A stretch of 64,000 bases of DNA, taken from positions 630,187 through 694,186 of the forward strand of contig NZ_QCZE01000001.1 in the NCBI RefSeq assembly GCF_003075035.1, given 5' to 3'. Each line of letters starts with the position of its first letter. The first letter of the stretch is position 1. A program made the position numbers and the translations under genes. Source of the stretch: Zobellella maritima. GTDB lineage: Bacteria > Pseudomonadota > Gammaproteobacteria > Enterobacterales > Aeromonadaceae. Below the pieces are notes generated by a model. The model was not told the DNA's origin and did not search any database. It saw only the letters and a program-made list of their open reading frames with translations. Positions 18,453 through 26,582 of this stretch are shown in pieces.

Positions 18453-18613
18453 TAGAAGCACTCCACCCATAGGTGACAACCCGAAGGATTCAGCCTCCGT
18501 AGCCGATGGTAACAAACACCCCTTTGTTACCACCTCGGCGTTGTCTCCCCTGACCGGCTATCCTGGGAGTGGGTGCTCCTCCTGCCGGCTGCCTGAACAA
18601 CGCGCCTCTTCTT
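18453..18613 (-). promoter_or_regulatory. lysine riboswitch (L box) in the lysC leader
   Basis: Read on the minus strand, the leader contains the conserved blocks of the enterobacterial lysC L box in order: AGAGGCGCGTTG, GGAGGAGC, CGCCGAGGTGG, CATCGGCT, GGCTGAATCC, GGGTTGTCACC and the closing TGGAGTGCTTCT. The GAGG/CTTCT ends pair as P1. Lysine binding is known to repress lysC translation and promote RNA decay in this class. The lysC TTG start lies about 75 bases downstream of the aptamer, leaving room for an expression platform that masks AAGGAG. Confidence 0.93.
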
Positions 18614-18634
18614 TGCCCGATAACGGGCTTCCTA

Positions 18635-18663
18635 TAACTACTGACTCACGGTACGAGTGTCAA
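18635..18663 (-). promoter_or_regulatory. candidate sigma-70 promoter of lysC
   Basis: On the minus strand a perfect TTGACA (18658-18663) is followed after 17 bases by TAGTTA (18635-18640). The start of transcription would fall about 15-20 bases before the riboswitch, just ahead of a small GCCCG/CGGGC hairpin at 18615-18628. Confidence 0.6.
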
Positions 18664-18686
18664 TGGTCGACAGGAAAAAACTCAGT

Positions 18687-20015
18687 TTAAATCAGATTTT
18701 TTAGCATTATCTTCGAACGACGCTGGTAGTTGTACAGCTGTTGCTTGCCCATCGGCAGGGCCGACACATCCACCGGATCGAAGCCGCGTTCCCGGAACCA
18801 GTGAATGGAACGGGTGGTCAGGATAAACAGCGCATTCATGCCCCGTTTCTTGGCTTGCTCCTCTACCTTATGCAAGAGCATATCGCCCCGGCTGGAACGG
18901 CGGTAATCCGGGTGGATGGCGACACAGGCCATTTCCGCCATGCTTTCTTCCGGGAAAGGATAGAGGGCGGCGCAGCCGATGATGGCGCCGTCTTTTTCGA
19001 TAATGGTGAACTGGTCGACTTCCATTTCCAGCTGTTCCCGTGAGCGCCGTACCAGTATGCCGTCTTCCTCCAGCGGCCGGATCAGGTCCAGTATGCCACC
19101 GATATCGTCGATACGGGCCTGACGGGCCTGCTCGGCACTCTGGCTGACAATTTGGGTGCCGAGCCCGTCCCGGGTAAAGAGTTCCTGGATCAGGGCGCCG
19201 TCCTCCCGGTAGCTAACCAGGTGGCTGCGCGGCACGCCACCGCGGCAACTGGCGATGGCCGCCCGCAGGTAGCGCGCGGTGCCTGACATCTCGTCGCCTT
19301 CGTTAAGTAGTCGTTGCAGGGCGGCCTCTGCCTGCTCCGGGAACAGCTCGGGCATGGCCACGCCTGACTCGTCCAGTACGCCACGTTGGGAGCAAAAACC
19401 GATCAGCTTGTCGGCCTTGAGTTCGATGGCCAGGCGTTTGGCCAGCTCTTCCGAAGACAGGTTGAAGCTCTCGCCGGTCACCGAAAAACCAATGGGGGAG
19501 ATCAGCACGGTACCGCCATGGGACAACTGGTGGTGGATGGTATCGGTGTGGATACGACGTACCCGGCCGGAATGCAGGTAATCCACGCCGTCATCGACGC
19601 CGAGGGGCTGGGCGATAACAAAATTGCCGGTGACCACGTTGATGCGGGCATTCTGCATCGGGGTATTGACCAGCCCCATGGACAGCCGGGCCATGATATC
19701 CATCTGCAGCCCGCCGCAGACATCCTTGATGATGCGGAAGCTGGCTTCATCCGTCACCCGTGTTTGTTTGTGAAATACCCCTTCCAGGCCGGCTTCGGCC
19801 AGGCCGTTGTCAATCTGCGGGCGGGCGCCGAACACGATGACCAGGCGGATCCCCAGGCTGGTGAGCAAGGCGATATCACTGATGATATTGGGAAAGTTTT
19901 CCTGGGCGATGGCTTCGCCACCCAACATGACCACAAAGGTTGAGCCCCGATGCAGATTGACATAGGGACTGGATTGACGAAATGCCTTGACCAAAGCAGC
20001 ATCGTTGTCGCGCAC
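18687..20015 (-). CDS. argA: N-acetylglutamate synthase (amino-acid N-acetyltransferase)
   Basis: 442 aa versus 443 in E. coli. The N-terminal amino-acid-kinase-like domain ([26 protein letters not shown], to about residue 270) is fused to a GNAT domain (about 295-435: [35 protein letters not shown]). The start is GTG at 20015 with AAGGAA upstream. It acetylates glutamate with acetyl-CoA, the first step of arginine synthesis; arginine inhibits the bacterial enzyme through the kinase-like domain. It is divergent from nhaD, and an ARG-box-like sequence lies 42 bp upstream. Confidence 0.95.
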   Translation of the reverse strand: MRDNDAALVKAFRQSSPYVNLHRGSTFVVMLGGEAIAQENFPNIISDIALLTSLGIRLVIVFGARPQIDNGLAEAGLEGVFHKQTRVTDEASFRIIKDVCGGLQMDIMARLSMGLVNTPMQNARINVVTGNFVIAQPLGVDDGVDYLHSGRVRRIHTDTIHHQLSHGGTVLISPIGFSVTGESFNLSSEELAKRLAIELKADKLIGFCSQRGVLDESGVAMPELFPEQAEAALQRLLNEGDEMSGTARYLRAAIASCRGGVPRSHLVSYREDGALIQELFTRDGLGTQIVSQSAEQARQARIDDIGGILDLIRPLEEDGILVRRSREQLEMEVDQFTIIEKDGAIIGCAALYPFPEESMAEMACVAIHPDYRRSSRGDMLLHKVEEQAKKRGMNALFILTTRSIHWFRERGFDPVDVSALPMGKQQLYNYQRRSKIMLKNLI

Positions 20016-20054
20016 GGGTTTTCCTTCACTGGAGACTGGACAGGTGCTAATGAT

Positions 20055-20093
20055 CGTGAAAAATCATGCAAAAAACAACATTAAATATTTAGT
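20055..20093 (-). promoter_or_regulatory. candidate ArgR operator (ARG box pair) upstream of argA
   Basis: TGAAAAATCATGCA at 20057-20070 matches 11 of 14 positions of the ARG-box core TGAATAATTATTCA. Three bases further the weaker ACATTAAATATTTA occurs at the spacing usual for paired boxes. The position just upstream of argA fits arginine repression. The second box is poor, so the call rests mainly on the first. Confidence 0.4.
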
Positions 20094-20325
20094 TTTTTGG
20101 CAGGGGGTCGGTTGCTGTTTGCTGGCGGTATTGCCATGTATGACTCAGTTTGATGGGTTTTTTTGAAAATCTGGCTGGTCGCGGAGGTGTAATTTTATAT
20201 TCACTTTCGAGCCGGCATGCCGGGGCATGGATGCGCTGTGGCCGGCCGGGGTGAACTGCAAAAATGGGATGGGTGCCCAAGAAACGAAAATTTATTTATT
20301 TTGCTTTATGTTACTATTTTTTTGT

Positions 20326-20346
20326 CGGGATCCGCGCGGGATCCCG
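20326..20346 (+). repeat. GC-rich hairpin in the nhaD leader
   Basis: CGGGATCC, loop GCGCG, GGATCCCG, located 45 bp upstream of the nhaD start. A T-run precedes rather than follows it, so it is not a rightward terminator. The remaining 376-bp argA-nhaD interval holds only AT-rich promoter-like sequence that I could not resolve into a defined promoter. Confidence 0.45.
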
Positions 20347-20391
20347 GACCGAAAATAACTATAGCTAAAACAACAAAAGCGAGAAAAAACA

Positions 20392-21837
20392 ATGCAAAGG
20401 AAACTGTGCCTGGCTGGGTTAGCGGGGCTTGCGGCACTGGCGAGCGGGCCAGTGCTGGCGGCCGAGGGGCGGCTGGATCTGACCGGCTCGGCGGTGGGTA
20501 TATTCGCGGTATTTATCTTTGTACTGGCGTATATCCTGGTGATGAGCGAAGAATATCTGCATCTGCGCAAGTCCAAGCCGGTGCTGGTGGCGGCCGGTAT
20601 CATCTGGGCCGCCATCGGCTGGACCTACATCAACCATGATATTCCGGGGCTGACGGAAGAAGCCTTCCGCCACAACCTGCTGGAGTATGCCGAGTTATTG
20701 CTGTTCCTGCTGGTGGCCATGACCTATATCAACGCCATGGAAGAGCGGCGGTTGTTTGATGCGTTGCGGGCCTGGATGGTGCGCAAAGGCTTCAGCTACA
20801 AGAGCCTGTTCTGGCTGACCGGCCTGTTGGCCTTCTTTATCTCCCCGATTGCCGATAACCTGACCACGGCCCTGCTGATGTGTGCCGTGGTGGTCAAGGT
20901 CGCCGAAGGCGACAAACGCTTTATCAACCTTTGCTGTATCAATATCGTGATCGCGGCCAACGCCGGCGGTGCCTTCAGCCCGTTCGGCGATATTACCACC
21001 CTGATGGTCTGGCAGGCGGGCATCGTCAAGTTTAACGAATTTTTTATCCTGCTAATCCCGGCGCTGGTGAACTACCTGGTGCCGGCCATTGTGATGAGCC
21101 TGTATGTGGAAAACCGCCATCCCGCGGCCATGTACGAGGATGTCGAGCTCAAGCGCGGCGCCATCCGTATCGTTCTGTTGTTCCTGCTGACCATTGCCTC
21201 TGCCGTTGCCTGCCACAGCCTGCTGCACCTGCCGCCGGTGCTGGGCATGATGACCGGCCTGGGTTACCTGCAATTCTTTGGTTACTACCTGCGCCAGACC
21301 CTGCCCAGTTCCCTGTCGCGCAAGCGTGTCCTTGCCCAGAAGCGGGGTGACGACGAAGCCCTCCGGCGCCTGGGCAGTGTGGTGCCCTTCGATGTGTTCA
21401 GCCGGATTGCCCGGGCCGAGTGGGATACCCTGCTGTTCTTTTACGGGGTGGTAATGTGTGTCGGTGGTCTGGGCTTCATGGGCTACCTGGCACTGGTCTC
21501 GGATTTGCTCTATACAGGGTGGAATGCCACCTATGCCAACATAGCGCTGGGCCTGTTGTCGGCAGTGGTGGATAACATTCCGGTGATGTTTGCGGTGCTG
21601 TCCATGGAGCCGGATATGTCTCATGGCAACTGGTTGCTGATCACCCTGACTGCGGGGGTGGGCGGCAGCCTGCTTTCTGTCGGTTCGGCCGCCGGGGTAG
21701 CGTTGATGGGCCAGGCCCGGGGCATGTATACCTTTTTCGGCCACCTGAAATGGGCTCCGGTGATACTACTGGGCTATATTGCCAGCATCCTGGTGCATCT
21801 CTGGCTGAATGCCGACAGCTTTCAGGTTTACGGTTAG
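20392..21837 (+). CDS. nhaD: NhaD-type Na+/H+ antiporter
   Basis: 481 aa polytopic membrane protein of the arsenite-permease/citrate-transporter superfamily. The N-terminal MQRKLCLAGLAGLAALASGPVLA looks like a signal sequence, known in NhaD of vibrios. Characteristic motifs are FFISPIADNLTTALLMCAVV, ANAGGAFSPFGDITTLMVWQAG and VVDNIPVMFAVLSM, where the buried Asp residues are implicated in ion binding. It exports Na+ (and Li+) in exchange for H+, fitting a saline habitat. Monocistronic, divergent from argA. Confidence 0.93.
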   Translation: MQRKLCLAGLAGLAALASGPVLAAEGRLDLTGSAVGIFAVFIFVLAYILVMSEEYLHLRKSKPVLVAAGIIWAAIGWTYINHDIPGLTEEAFRHNLLEYAELLLFLLVAMTYINAMEERRLFDALRAWMVRKGFSYKSLFWLTGLLAFFISPIADNLTTALLMCAVVVKVAEGDKRFINLCCINIVIAANAGGAFSPFGDITTLMVWQAGIVKFNEFFILLIPALVNYLVPAIVMSLYVENRHPAAMYEDVELKRGAIRIVLLFLLTIASAVACHSLLHLPPVLGMMTGLGYLQFFGYYLRQTLPSSLSRKRVLAQKRGDDEALRRLGSVVPFDVFSRIARAEWDTLLFFYGVVMCVGGLGFMGYLALVSDLLYTGWNATYANIALGLLSAVVDNIPVMFAVLSMEPDMSHGNWLLITLTAGVGGSLLSVGSAAGVALMGQARGMYTFFGHLKWAPVILLGYIASILVHLWLNADSFQVYG

Positions 21838-21870
21838 GTTAGGGGGCATATGCCGCTCTTAGGCTTTACC

Positions 21871-21906
21871 GTGGGAGCGCCTCCCACCATGGCCCCGAGT
21901 TCGGGG
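21871..21906 (+). repeat. double hairpin between convergent nhaD and GDT1 genes
   Basis: GTGGGAG/CTCCCAC (21871-21887, loop CGC) is directly followed by CCCCGA/TCGGGG (21893-21906, loop GT). There is no T-run. It is probably a bidirectional transcription barrier or a REP-like element for two converging transcripts. Confidence 0.5.
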
Positions 21907-21928
21907 TTCCCGCCACCGGCTTAACGTG

Positions 21929-22522
21929 TTACCACCAGAGGGTGGTGATGCCGAGCATGATAAACAGACCGGCGCTGAGGCCATGTATCCATTTAAGCGG
22001 GATCCTCTCGGCGCCTTTTTTGCCGATGATCACCACGGGGACATTGGCCAGCAGCATGCCCAGGGTGGTGCCGATAATCACCCACCAGTAGCCATCGACG
22101 AAGCGGGCGGCCAGCAGAACGGTTGCCAGTTGGGTCTTGTCGCCCATTTCAGCGAGGAAGAAGAGTACGAAGGTGGTGAGCAAGGGGCCTAGGCGGCGGA
22201 AGCTGCCGGTTTCTTCTGCCAGCTTGTCGGGAATCAGCATCCAGACCGCCATGATAAAAAAAGAGGCAGCCAGCAGGGCGCGCAGCCAGTCGGGGTCCAG
22301 CCAGTGTTGGAGCCAGGCACCGACCCAGCCGGCCATAGCATGATTGATCAGGGTGGCCAGCAGTATGCCGGTGATAATGGGTACAGGACGTCGGAAACGA
22401 CAGCTGAGCAGCAGGGCCAGTAGCTGGGTTTTGTCACCGATTTCAGCGATGGCGACGGCCAGGGTTGAGGTGGATAAAGCTTCCAAAACGATACCAAAGG
22501 GGACAGGATTATATTCAACCAT
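21929..22522 (-). CDS. GDT1/TMEM165 (UPF0016) family manganese exporter
   Basis: About 197 aa with six membrane helices and the two family motifs in inverted repeat: AEIGDKTQLLALLL (repeat 1) and AEMGDKTQLATVLL (repeat 2), whose acidic residues bind divalent cation. Bacterial members include the Mn2+ exporter MneA. A yybP-ykoY manganese riboswitch directly upstream supports Mn2+ export. The start is uncertain: ATG 22522, ATG 22534 and TTG 22486 are possible, none with a strong ribosome site. The frame beyond about 22558 translates riboswitch RNA and was excluded. Confidence 0.85.
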   Translation of the reverse strand: MVEYNPVPFGIVLEALSTSTLAVAIAEIGDKTQLLALLLSCRFRRPVPIITGILLATLINHAMAGWVGAWLQHWLDPDWLRALLAASFFIMAVWMLIPDKLAEETGSFRRLGPLLTTFVLFFLAEMGDKTQLATVLLAARFVDGYWWVIIGTTLGMLLANVPVVIIGKKGAERIPLKWIHGLSAGLFIMLGITTLWW

Positions 22523-22560
22523 TGAGCAGGCCATGCCGCCCGTCCCCGGTATCGACATCA

Positions 22561-22668
22561 GCCTGTCAAAGGTCTCGTCAAACCCGTTTGGGTCACAGCC
22601 ACCATGGTGATTTTGCACCAATTATGTTGATGACTGTCTCAATGAGAGACTACTCCCCCTTGTGCAGG
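22561..22668 (-). promoter_or_regulatory. yybP-ykoY manganese riboswitch
   Basis: On the minus strand the leader shows the class signature GGGGGAGTAG near the 5' end and GACGAGACCTTTGAC near the 3' end, separated by two hairpin arms (TCTCTCATTGAGA and a second with GTGACCC/GGGTTTGAC). These are the two conserved halves that form the Mn2+ pocket. It lies immediately upstream of the GDT1-family exporter, an established target type (compare mntP, alx). Mn2+ is expected to raise expression. Confidence 0.9.
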
Positions 22669-22763
22669 AAGGGGAATTCTAGCGGGGGATAAAAGAAAAT
22701 CAAGTGGTGGCGTTAGCCATAATGTTTGTCGGTTAAGCGTAAAACGGGATTAATTCGCTTTCC

Positions 22764-22827
22764 GCCGACACGCCGTAAACCCATCCCTGGGGGCTCTGCT
22801 GCGCCGTCCATGGCGCAGAAGGTCGGC
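22764..22827 (+). repeat. dispersed intergenic repeat, copy B
   Basis: Outer stem GCCGAC (22764-22769)/GTCGGC (22822-22827) encloses ACGCCGTAAACCCATCCCTG, GGGGGCTCTG and an inner hairpin CTGCGCC/GGCGCAG (22799-22818). Same order of blocks as the other copies. Located between the GDT1 leader and the yciH 3' end. Confidence 0.65.
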
Positions 22828-22869
22828 TTGAAAGCCAACCAGTCCCGTTAACTGACCGGCATTACGGCG

Positions 22870-23193
22870 TCAGCCGCCCACTTTTTTCACCTGGAAACCG
22901 GCGTTTTCCAGCAGGTTTTTCACCTGCTCCAGGCGGTCGCCTTGGATCTCCACCACACCCTGCTTGATGGCCCCACCGGTACCTAGCTGCTTTTTCAGCA
23001 GGCTGGCGGTGTCTTTGAGCCGGTCGGCGGGCAGGCCGTAGATGCATACCACCCCGGCGCCTTTCCGCCCCTTGGTTTCCCGCCTAATACGCAGGATACC
23101 GTCGTCGGGGTAAGGGCTCGCATGCGTGGTATGGGATGAGGCTCCCTGTCCGGATTGCCAGTCGGGGTCCGTACTGTATACCAGTTTTGTCAT
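22870..23193 (-). CDS. yciH: SUI1/eIF1-like protein YciH
   Basis: 107 aa, matching E. coli YciH at 108. The C-terminal SUI1 domain reads VCIYGLPADRLKDTASLLKKQLGTGGAIKQGVVEIQGDRLEQVKNLLE. YciH is an eIF1-like stress factor that inhibits translation initiation on some messages. Its ATG overlaps the nagC stop (ATGA at 23190-23193), so it is translationally coupled to the GlcNAc repressor, which is an unusual neighbour for this protein. Confidence 0.92.
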   Translation of the reverse strand: MTKLVYSTDPDWQSGQGASSHTTHASPYPDDGILRIRRETKGRKGAGVVCIYGLPADRLKDTASLLKKQLGTGGAIKQGVVEIQGDRLEQVKNLLENAGFQVKKVGG

Positions 23194-24404
23194 CAGCGGC
23201 TCTCTATAATCAATTGCAGTAACTCGCCTTCCAACAGGGCTCGTTTGACCAGGGCCAGGCCACCTATGGTCTGTTCATCCTGGAAGTGGGCTTTCACGAT
23301 GGGCAGGTCTTGGTGGAAGCTGGGCAGAGACTGGTGCGCGATGGCCCTGCCGATCAAGGGGAACAACAGGCTGTCGGCGGCGCACAGTTCCCCGGCGAGC
23401 AGGATTTTCTGAGGATTGAACAGGTTTACCATGATGGCCAGGGCCTGGCCCAGATACTCGGCGGCCCGCTCCAGCACATCTCTGGCGAGTCGATCGCCGT
23501 CGAGCGCCGCCTGGCACAGGTTGGCCATGGTCAGCGGCTGATTCTTCAGCCGGCTGTCGAATCCCTGCTCAAGCATGCGTCCGGCTTGCTTGAGCAGGGC
23601 GGCATCAGCCACCATGGTTTCGAGGCATCCGAAATTGCCACAATGACAGCGGTCGCCCAGGGCATCGACGCGAATATGGCCTATTTCCGCCACGTCCCTT
23701 CCCAGGCTGCGGAAGATGCGACCTTCGGTGATGATGCCGGCACCGACCCCATGACGCACGCTGATCAGCACCGAGTCCAGGCAATCCCGGGAGGCGCCGA
23801 AATAATGCTCGGCCAGAGCCTGGGTACGGACATCATTGCCGATGAATACCGGCAGTCCCAGGGCTTCCTTAAGCAGCCGGGCCAGGGGCACGTCGGCCAG
23901 GGGAAAGCTGGGGTGATAAATCACCTGGCCATGCACGGCGTCGGTCAGCCCCGGCATGGTGAGGGCGATAGCGACCAGCGTCAGCTCCCGCCGCTGCCCA
24001 TCGATGAAATCGCTGATATGCGCAATCAGGCTATCGAGCAGGGCGGTCCGGTCCTGGTGGGGAAAGTCATGGATCTGCCGGGCCAGCACCTGGCCGTCCA
24101 GGCTGTACAGACAGAGCTGTAATTCTTCCCGACCGAGCTTCACCGATACCAGATGAAAGGCATGGGTCACAGTGGTCAGGGAGATGGCGCGGCGGCCGCC
24201 GGTGGAGGCCTGATGGGCCATTTCCCGAATCAGGCCGCATTCGATCAGGGTGCGGGTGATCTTGGTGACGCTGGCGGCCGCCAGGTGGCTGAGTTCGGCG
24301 ATCTTCACCCGGGAGATGGGGCCCTGGCTGTCGATCAGCCGATAGACGGCCGCACAGTTGACTTGCTTGATAAGGTCGACGTTGGCTATTTGTCCACGGG
24401 TCAT
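23193..24404 (-). CDS. nagC: NagC-like ROK-family transcriptional repressor
   Basis: 403 aa. An N-terminal winged helix (about residues 10-80: RVKIAELSHLAAASVTKITRTLIECGLI) precedes a ROK sugar-kinase-like domain. The zinc motif of ROK regulators is present as GHIRVDALGDRCHCGNFGCLE (CxCGxxGCLE). NagC senses GlcNAc-6-P and controls nag genes, consistent with the operon nagB-nagA-nagC. The start ATG is directly adjacent to the nagA stop. Confidence 0.92.
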   Translation of the reverse strand: MTRGQIANVDLIKQVNCAAVYRLIDSQGPISRVKIAELSHLAAASVTKITRTLIECGLIREMAHQASTGGRRAISLTTVTHAFHLVSVKLGREELQLCLYSLDGQVLARQIHDFPHQDRTALLDSLIAHISDFIDGQRRELTLVAIALTMPGLTDAVHGQVIYHPSFPLADVPLARLLKEALGLPVFIGNDVRTQALAEHYFGASRDCLDSVLISVRHGVGAGIITEGRIFRSLGRDVAEIGHIRVDALGDRCHCGNFGCLETMVADAALLKQAGRMLEQGFDSRLKNQPLTMANLCQAALDGDRLARDVLERAAEYLGQALAIMVNLFNPQKILLAGELCAADSLLFPLIGRAIAHQSLPSFHQDLPIVKAHFQDEQTIGGLALVKRALLEGELLQLIIESR

Positions 24405-25553
24405 TTATGGCTGCGCTTTGTAGGTTCCGTTTACCAGAGTGGCGCCGACCTTATAGTCCCGATCAAACGCCACCAGATTGGCCACCTTGCCCACCGCGAT
24501 AGAGCCGAGTCTGTGCTCGACACCCAGGGCGCGGGCAGGATAGAGGCTGGCCATACGCAGCGCCTCGTCCAGGGAAAGGCCGACATCCACCACCAGGTTT
24601 CTGACGCCGGTCATCATGGTCAGCGCTGAGCCGCCGAGTGTACCATGCCGATCGACGCATTGCCCGTCTCTCAGATAGACGGTGGCGCCGCAGAAGTCGA
24701 ACTGGCTGAAGCCGGGGCCGGCCCCGGCGGCGGCTGTGGCGTCGGTCACCAGGCACAGCCGTTCGCCCAGTACCTTGTGGGCCAGGCGTACGTTGGCGTA
24801 ATGCACATGGAAGCCGTCGACCACTATGCCCGCATACACATGGGGATGATCGTAGACGGCGCCGACAGCGCCCGGCTCCCGGCCGTTGAGGGTCGGGGTC
24901 ATGGCGTTATACAGGTGAGTGGCAAAGCCCACACCGGCGTCGAAGCCGGCCATGGCCTGTTGATAGCTGGCGGCGGTATGGCCCATGGACACCAGGATGC
25001 CGGCCGCCCGCAGACGAGTGATATGCTCCGGTAGATTGCACTCCGGTGCCAGTGTGATTTTTTTTATCACATCGGCATTGGCGCAGAGGAATGCCAGCAT
25101 GGGCTCATCAAGGGCTCGGATCAGTTGTTCCGGGTGAATGCCTTTGCGTTGGACATTGGTGTAGGGACCTTCCAGGTGCAGTCCCAGCACCTGGTTCCGA
25201 TGACGACTCATGTAGTCCCGGGTTACGCTGACCGCTTGTTGCATATCCTGATCCGGCGAGGTGATCAGGGTTGGCAGGAAGCTGGTGGTGCCTGATTTGA
25301 GGTTGGCCTGATGCATGGTGGAGAGGGTATCCAGGCTGATTGCATCATTAAACATCACGCCGCCACAGCCGTTGAGCTGTAGATCGATAAAACCGGCACT
25401 GAGCAGGGCCCCTGCCAGGGAGCGGCGCGGCGTGCTGGTGTCTAGCCTATCCTGAGGCAGGACAGCGGCAATGGTTTCACCCTCGATTAACAGGGCATGT
25501 TGTGGCAGCCACTGACTGCCGTCAAACAGGGTGCAATCGGTTAAGGCAAACAT
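24405..25553 (-). CDS. nagA: N-acetylglucosamine-6-phosphate deacetylase
   Basis: 382 aa, same length as E. coli NagA. Metal/active-site motifs are [17 protein letters not shown] near residue 50, [11 protein letters not shown] with the metal-binding Glu, [16 protein letters not shown] and [13 protein letters not shown] with the catalytic Asp. It removes acetate from GlcNAc-6-P to give GlcN-6-P for NagB. Lies 8 bp downstream of nagB. Confidence 0.95.
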   Translation of the reverse strand: MFALTDCTLFDGSQWLPQHALLIEGETIAAVLPQDRLDTSTPRRSLAGALLSAGFIDLQLNGCGGVMFNDAISLDTLSTMHQANLKSGTTSFLPTLITSPDQDMQQAVSVTRDYMSRHRNQVLGLHLEGPYTNVQRKGIHPEQLIRALDEPMLAFLCANADVIKKITLAPECNLPEHITRLRAAGILVSMGHTAASYQQAMAGFDAGVGFATHLYNAMTPTLNGREPGAVGAVYDHPHVYAGIVVDGFHVHYANVRLAHKVLGERLCLVTDATAAAGAGPGFSQFDFCGATVYLRDGQCVDRHGTLGGSALTMMTGVRNLVVDVGLSLDEALRMASLYPARALGVEHRLGSIAVGKVANLVAFDRDYKVGATLVNGTYKAQP

Positions 25554-25561
25554 ACAACCTC

Positions 25562-26362
25562 TTATAAATGTTTGATATTTTCCGCTTCCAGCTCTTCGAA
25601 GTAACGCACTGTCTTGACTTTCAGCTCCATGGTCGCGGCCTGATCACAGACCATCAGGCTGCGGGGATGCAACTGCAGCGCCGATATGGTCCACATATGG
25701 TTGACGCCGCCTTCTACCGCCGCCTGCAAGGCCAGGGCCTTGTTGTGGCCGGTGACCAGGATCAACACTTCTTCCGCGTCCAGCAGGGTACCGACCCCTA
25801 CCGTCAGCGCCATGCGCGGTACCTGGTTTGGATCGTTGTCGAAAAAACGGGAATTGGCGAGTCGGGTGTCTTCGGTCAGGGTTTTTATCCGGGTACGAGA
25901 GGATAGGGAAGAGGCGGGCTCATTGAAAGCAATATGACCATCGCTCCCCACGCCGCCCATAAACAGGTGAATTTTACCATACTGTCTGATCTTGTTTTCG
26001 TAGCGGGCGCATTCGGCAACCAGATCGGGGGCATTGCCATCCAGCATATTGATGTTGGCGGAGTCGATATCGATATGCTCAAAAAAATGTTGATGCATAA
26101 AGCGATGGTAGCTCTGGGGGTGCGTTTTGGCCAAACCCACGTATTCGTCCATATTGAAGGTGACCACATGGCGGAAGCTGAGTTCACCGGCCCGGTGCAG
26201 TTCGACCAGTCGCCGATAGGTGGCCAATGGCGTGCTGCCGGTCGGCAGGCCCAGCACAAAGGGCTTGTCCCGGGTGGGGGCGAAGGCATTGATGCGGTCG
26301 GCGATATAGCGTGCCGACCAGAGGCTGACATCGGCGGCGGTGGGCTGGGGGATAAGACGCAT
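25562..26362 (-). CDS. nagB: glucosamine-6-phosphate deaminase
   Basis: 266 aa, identical in length to E. coli NagB. Motifs are [17 protein letters not shown] at the N-terminus, FNMDEYVGL with catalytic Asp, [14 protein letters not shown] and [22 protein letters not shown]. It converts GlcN-6-P to fructose-6-P and ammonia. It is the first gene of the leftward nag operon, divergent from nagE. Confidence 0.95.
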   Translation of the reverse strand: MRLIPQPTAADVSLWSARYIADRINAFAPTRDKPFVLGLPTGSTPLATYRRLVELHRAGELSFRHVVTFNMDEYVGLAKTHPQSYHRFMHQHFFEHIDIDSANINMLDGNAPDLVAECARYENKIRQYGKIHLFMGGVGSDGHIAFNEPASSLSSRTRIKTLTEDTRLANSRFFDNDPNQVPRMALTVGVGTLLDAEEVLILVTGHNKALALQAAVEGGVNHMWTISALQLHPRSLMVCDQAATMELKVKTVRYFEELEAENIKHL

Positions 26363-26454
26363 GGTAATCCTCGGTATGGTTAGTAATCATATTTTACATG
26401 GTAAATTAAGTGGCGCTTTGGTGTCATCATAAATGATATTAAAGGGGGTGGTAA

Positions 26455-26470
26455 GGAGATCCATATCACA
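26455..26470 (+). promoter_or_regulatory. candidate CRP site in the nagB-nagE divergent region
   Basis: GGAGA-N6-TCACA partly matches the CRP consensus TGTGA-N6-TCACA (perfect right half, 3 of 5 in the left). The 220-bp interval 26363-26582 also contains AT-rich inverted pieces (such as CTTAATTTGCGATGAGAAGTA at 26482-26502) that could be NagC operators, but no motif is strong enough to assign. Control by CRP and NagC is expected from E. coli. Confidence 0.3.
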
Positions 26471-26582
26471 CATTACGCTAACTTAATTTGCGATGAGAAG
26501 TAAACTGGGTAGACTGGCTACAGCCATGAAGGCGACAACACACTTATGCACCTAGGTGGATAACAACTTAAGGAGATCTACC

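Noticed and set aside
18378..18533. N-terminal extension of LysC
   Set aside because: The sequence is the lysine riboswitch; the start at TTG 18377 has a ribosome site and matches family length.
20326..20346. Terminator between argA and nhaD
   Set aside because: The genes are divergent and the T-run is on the wrong side of the hairpin for either strand.
22523..22621. N-terminal extension of the GDT1-family protein
   Set aside because: Much of it translates the yybP-ykoY aptamer and bears no relation to the family N-terminus.
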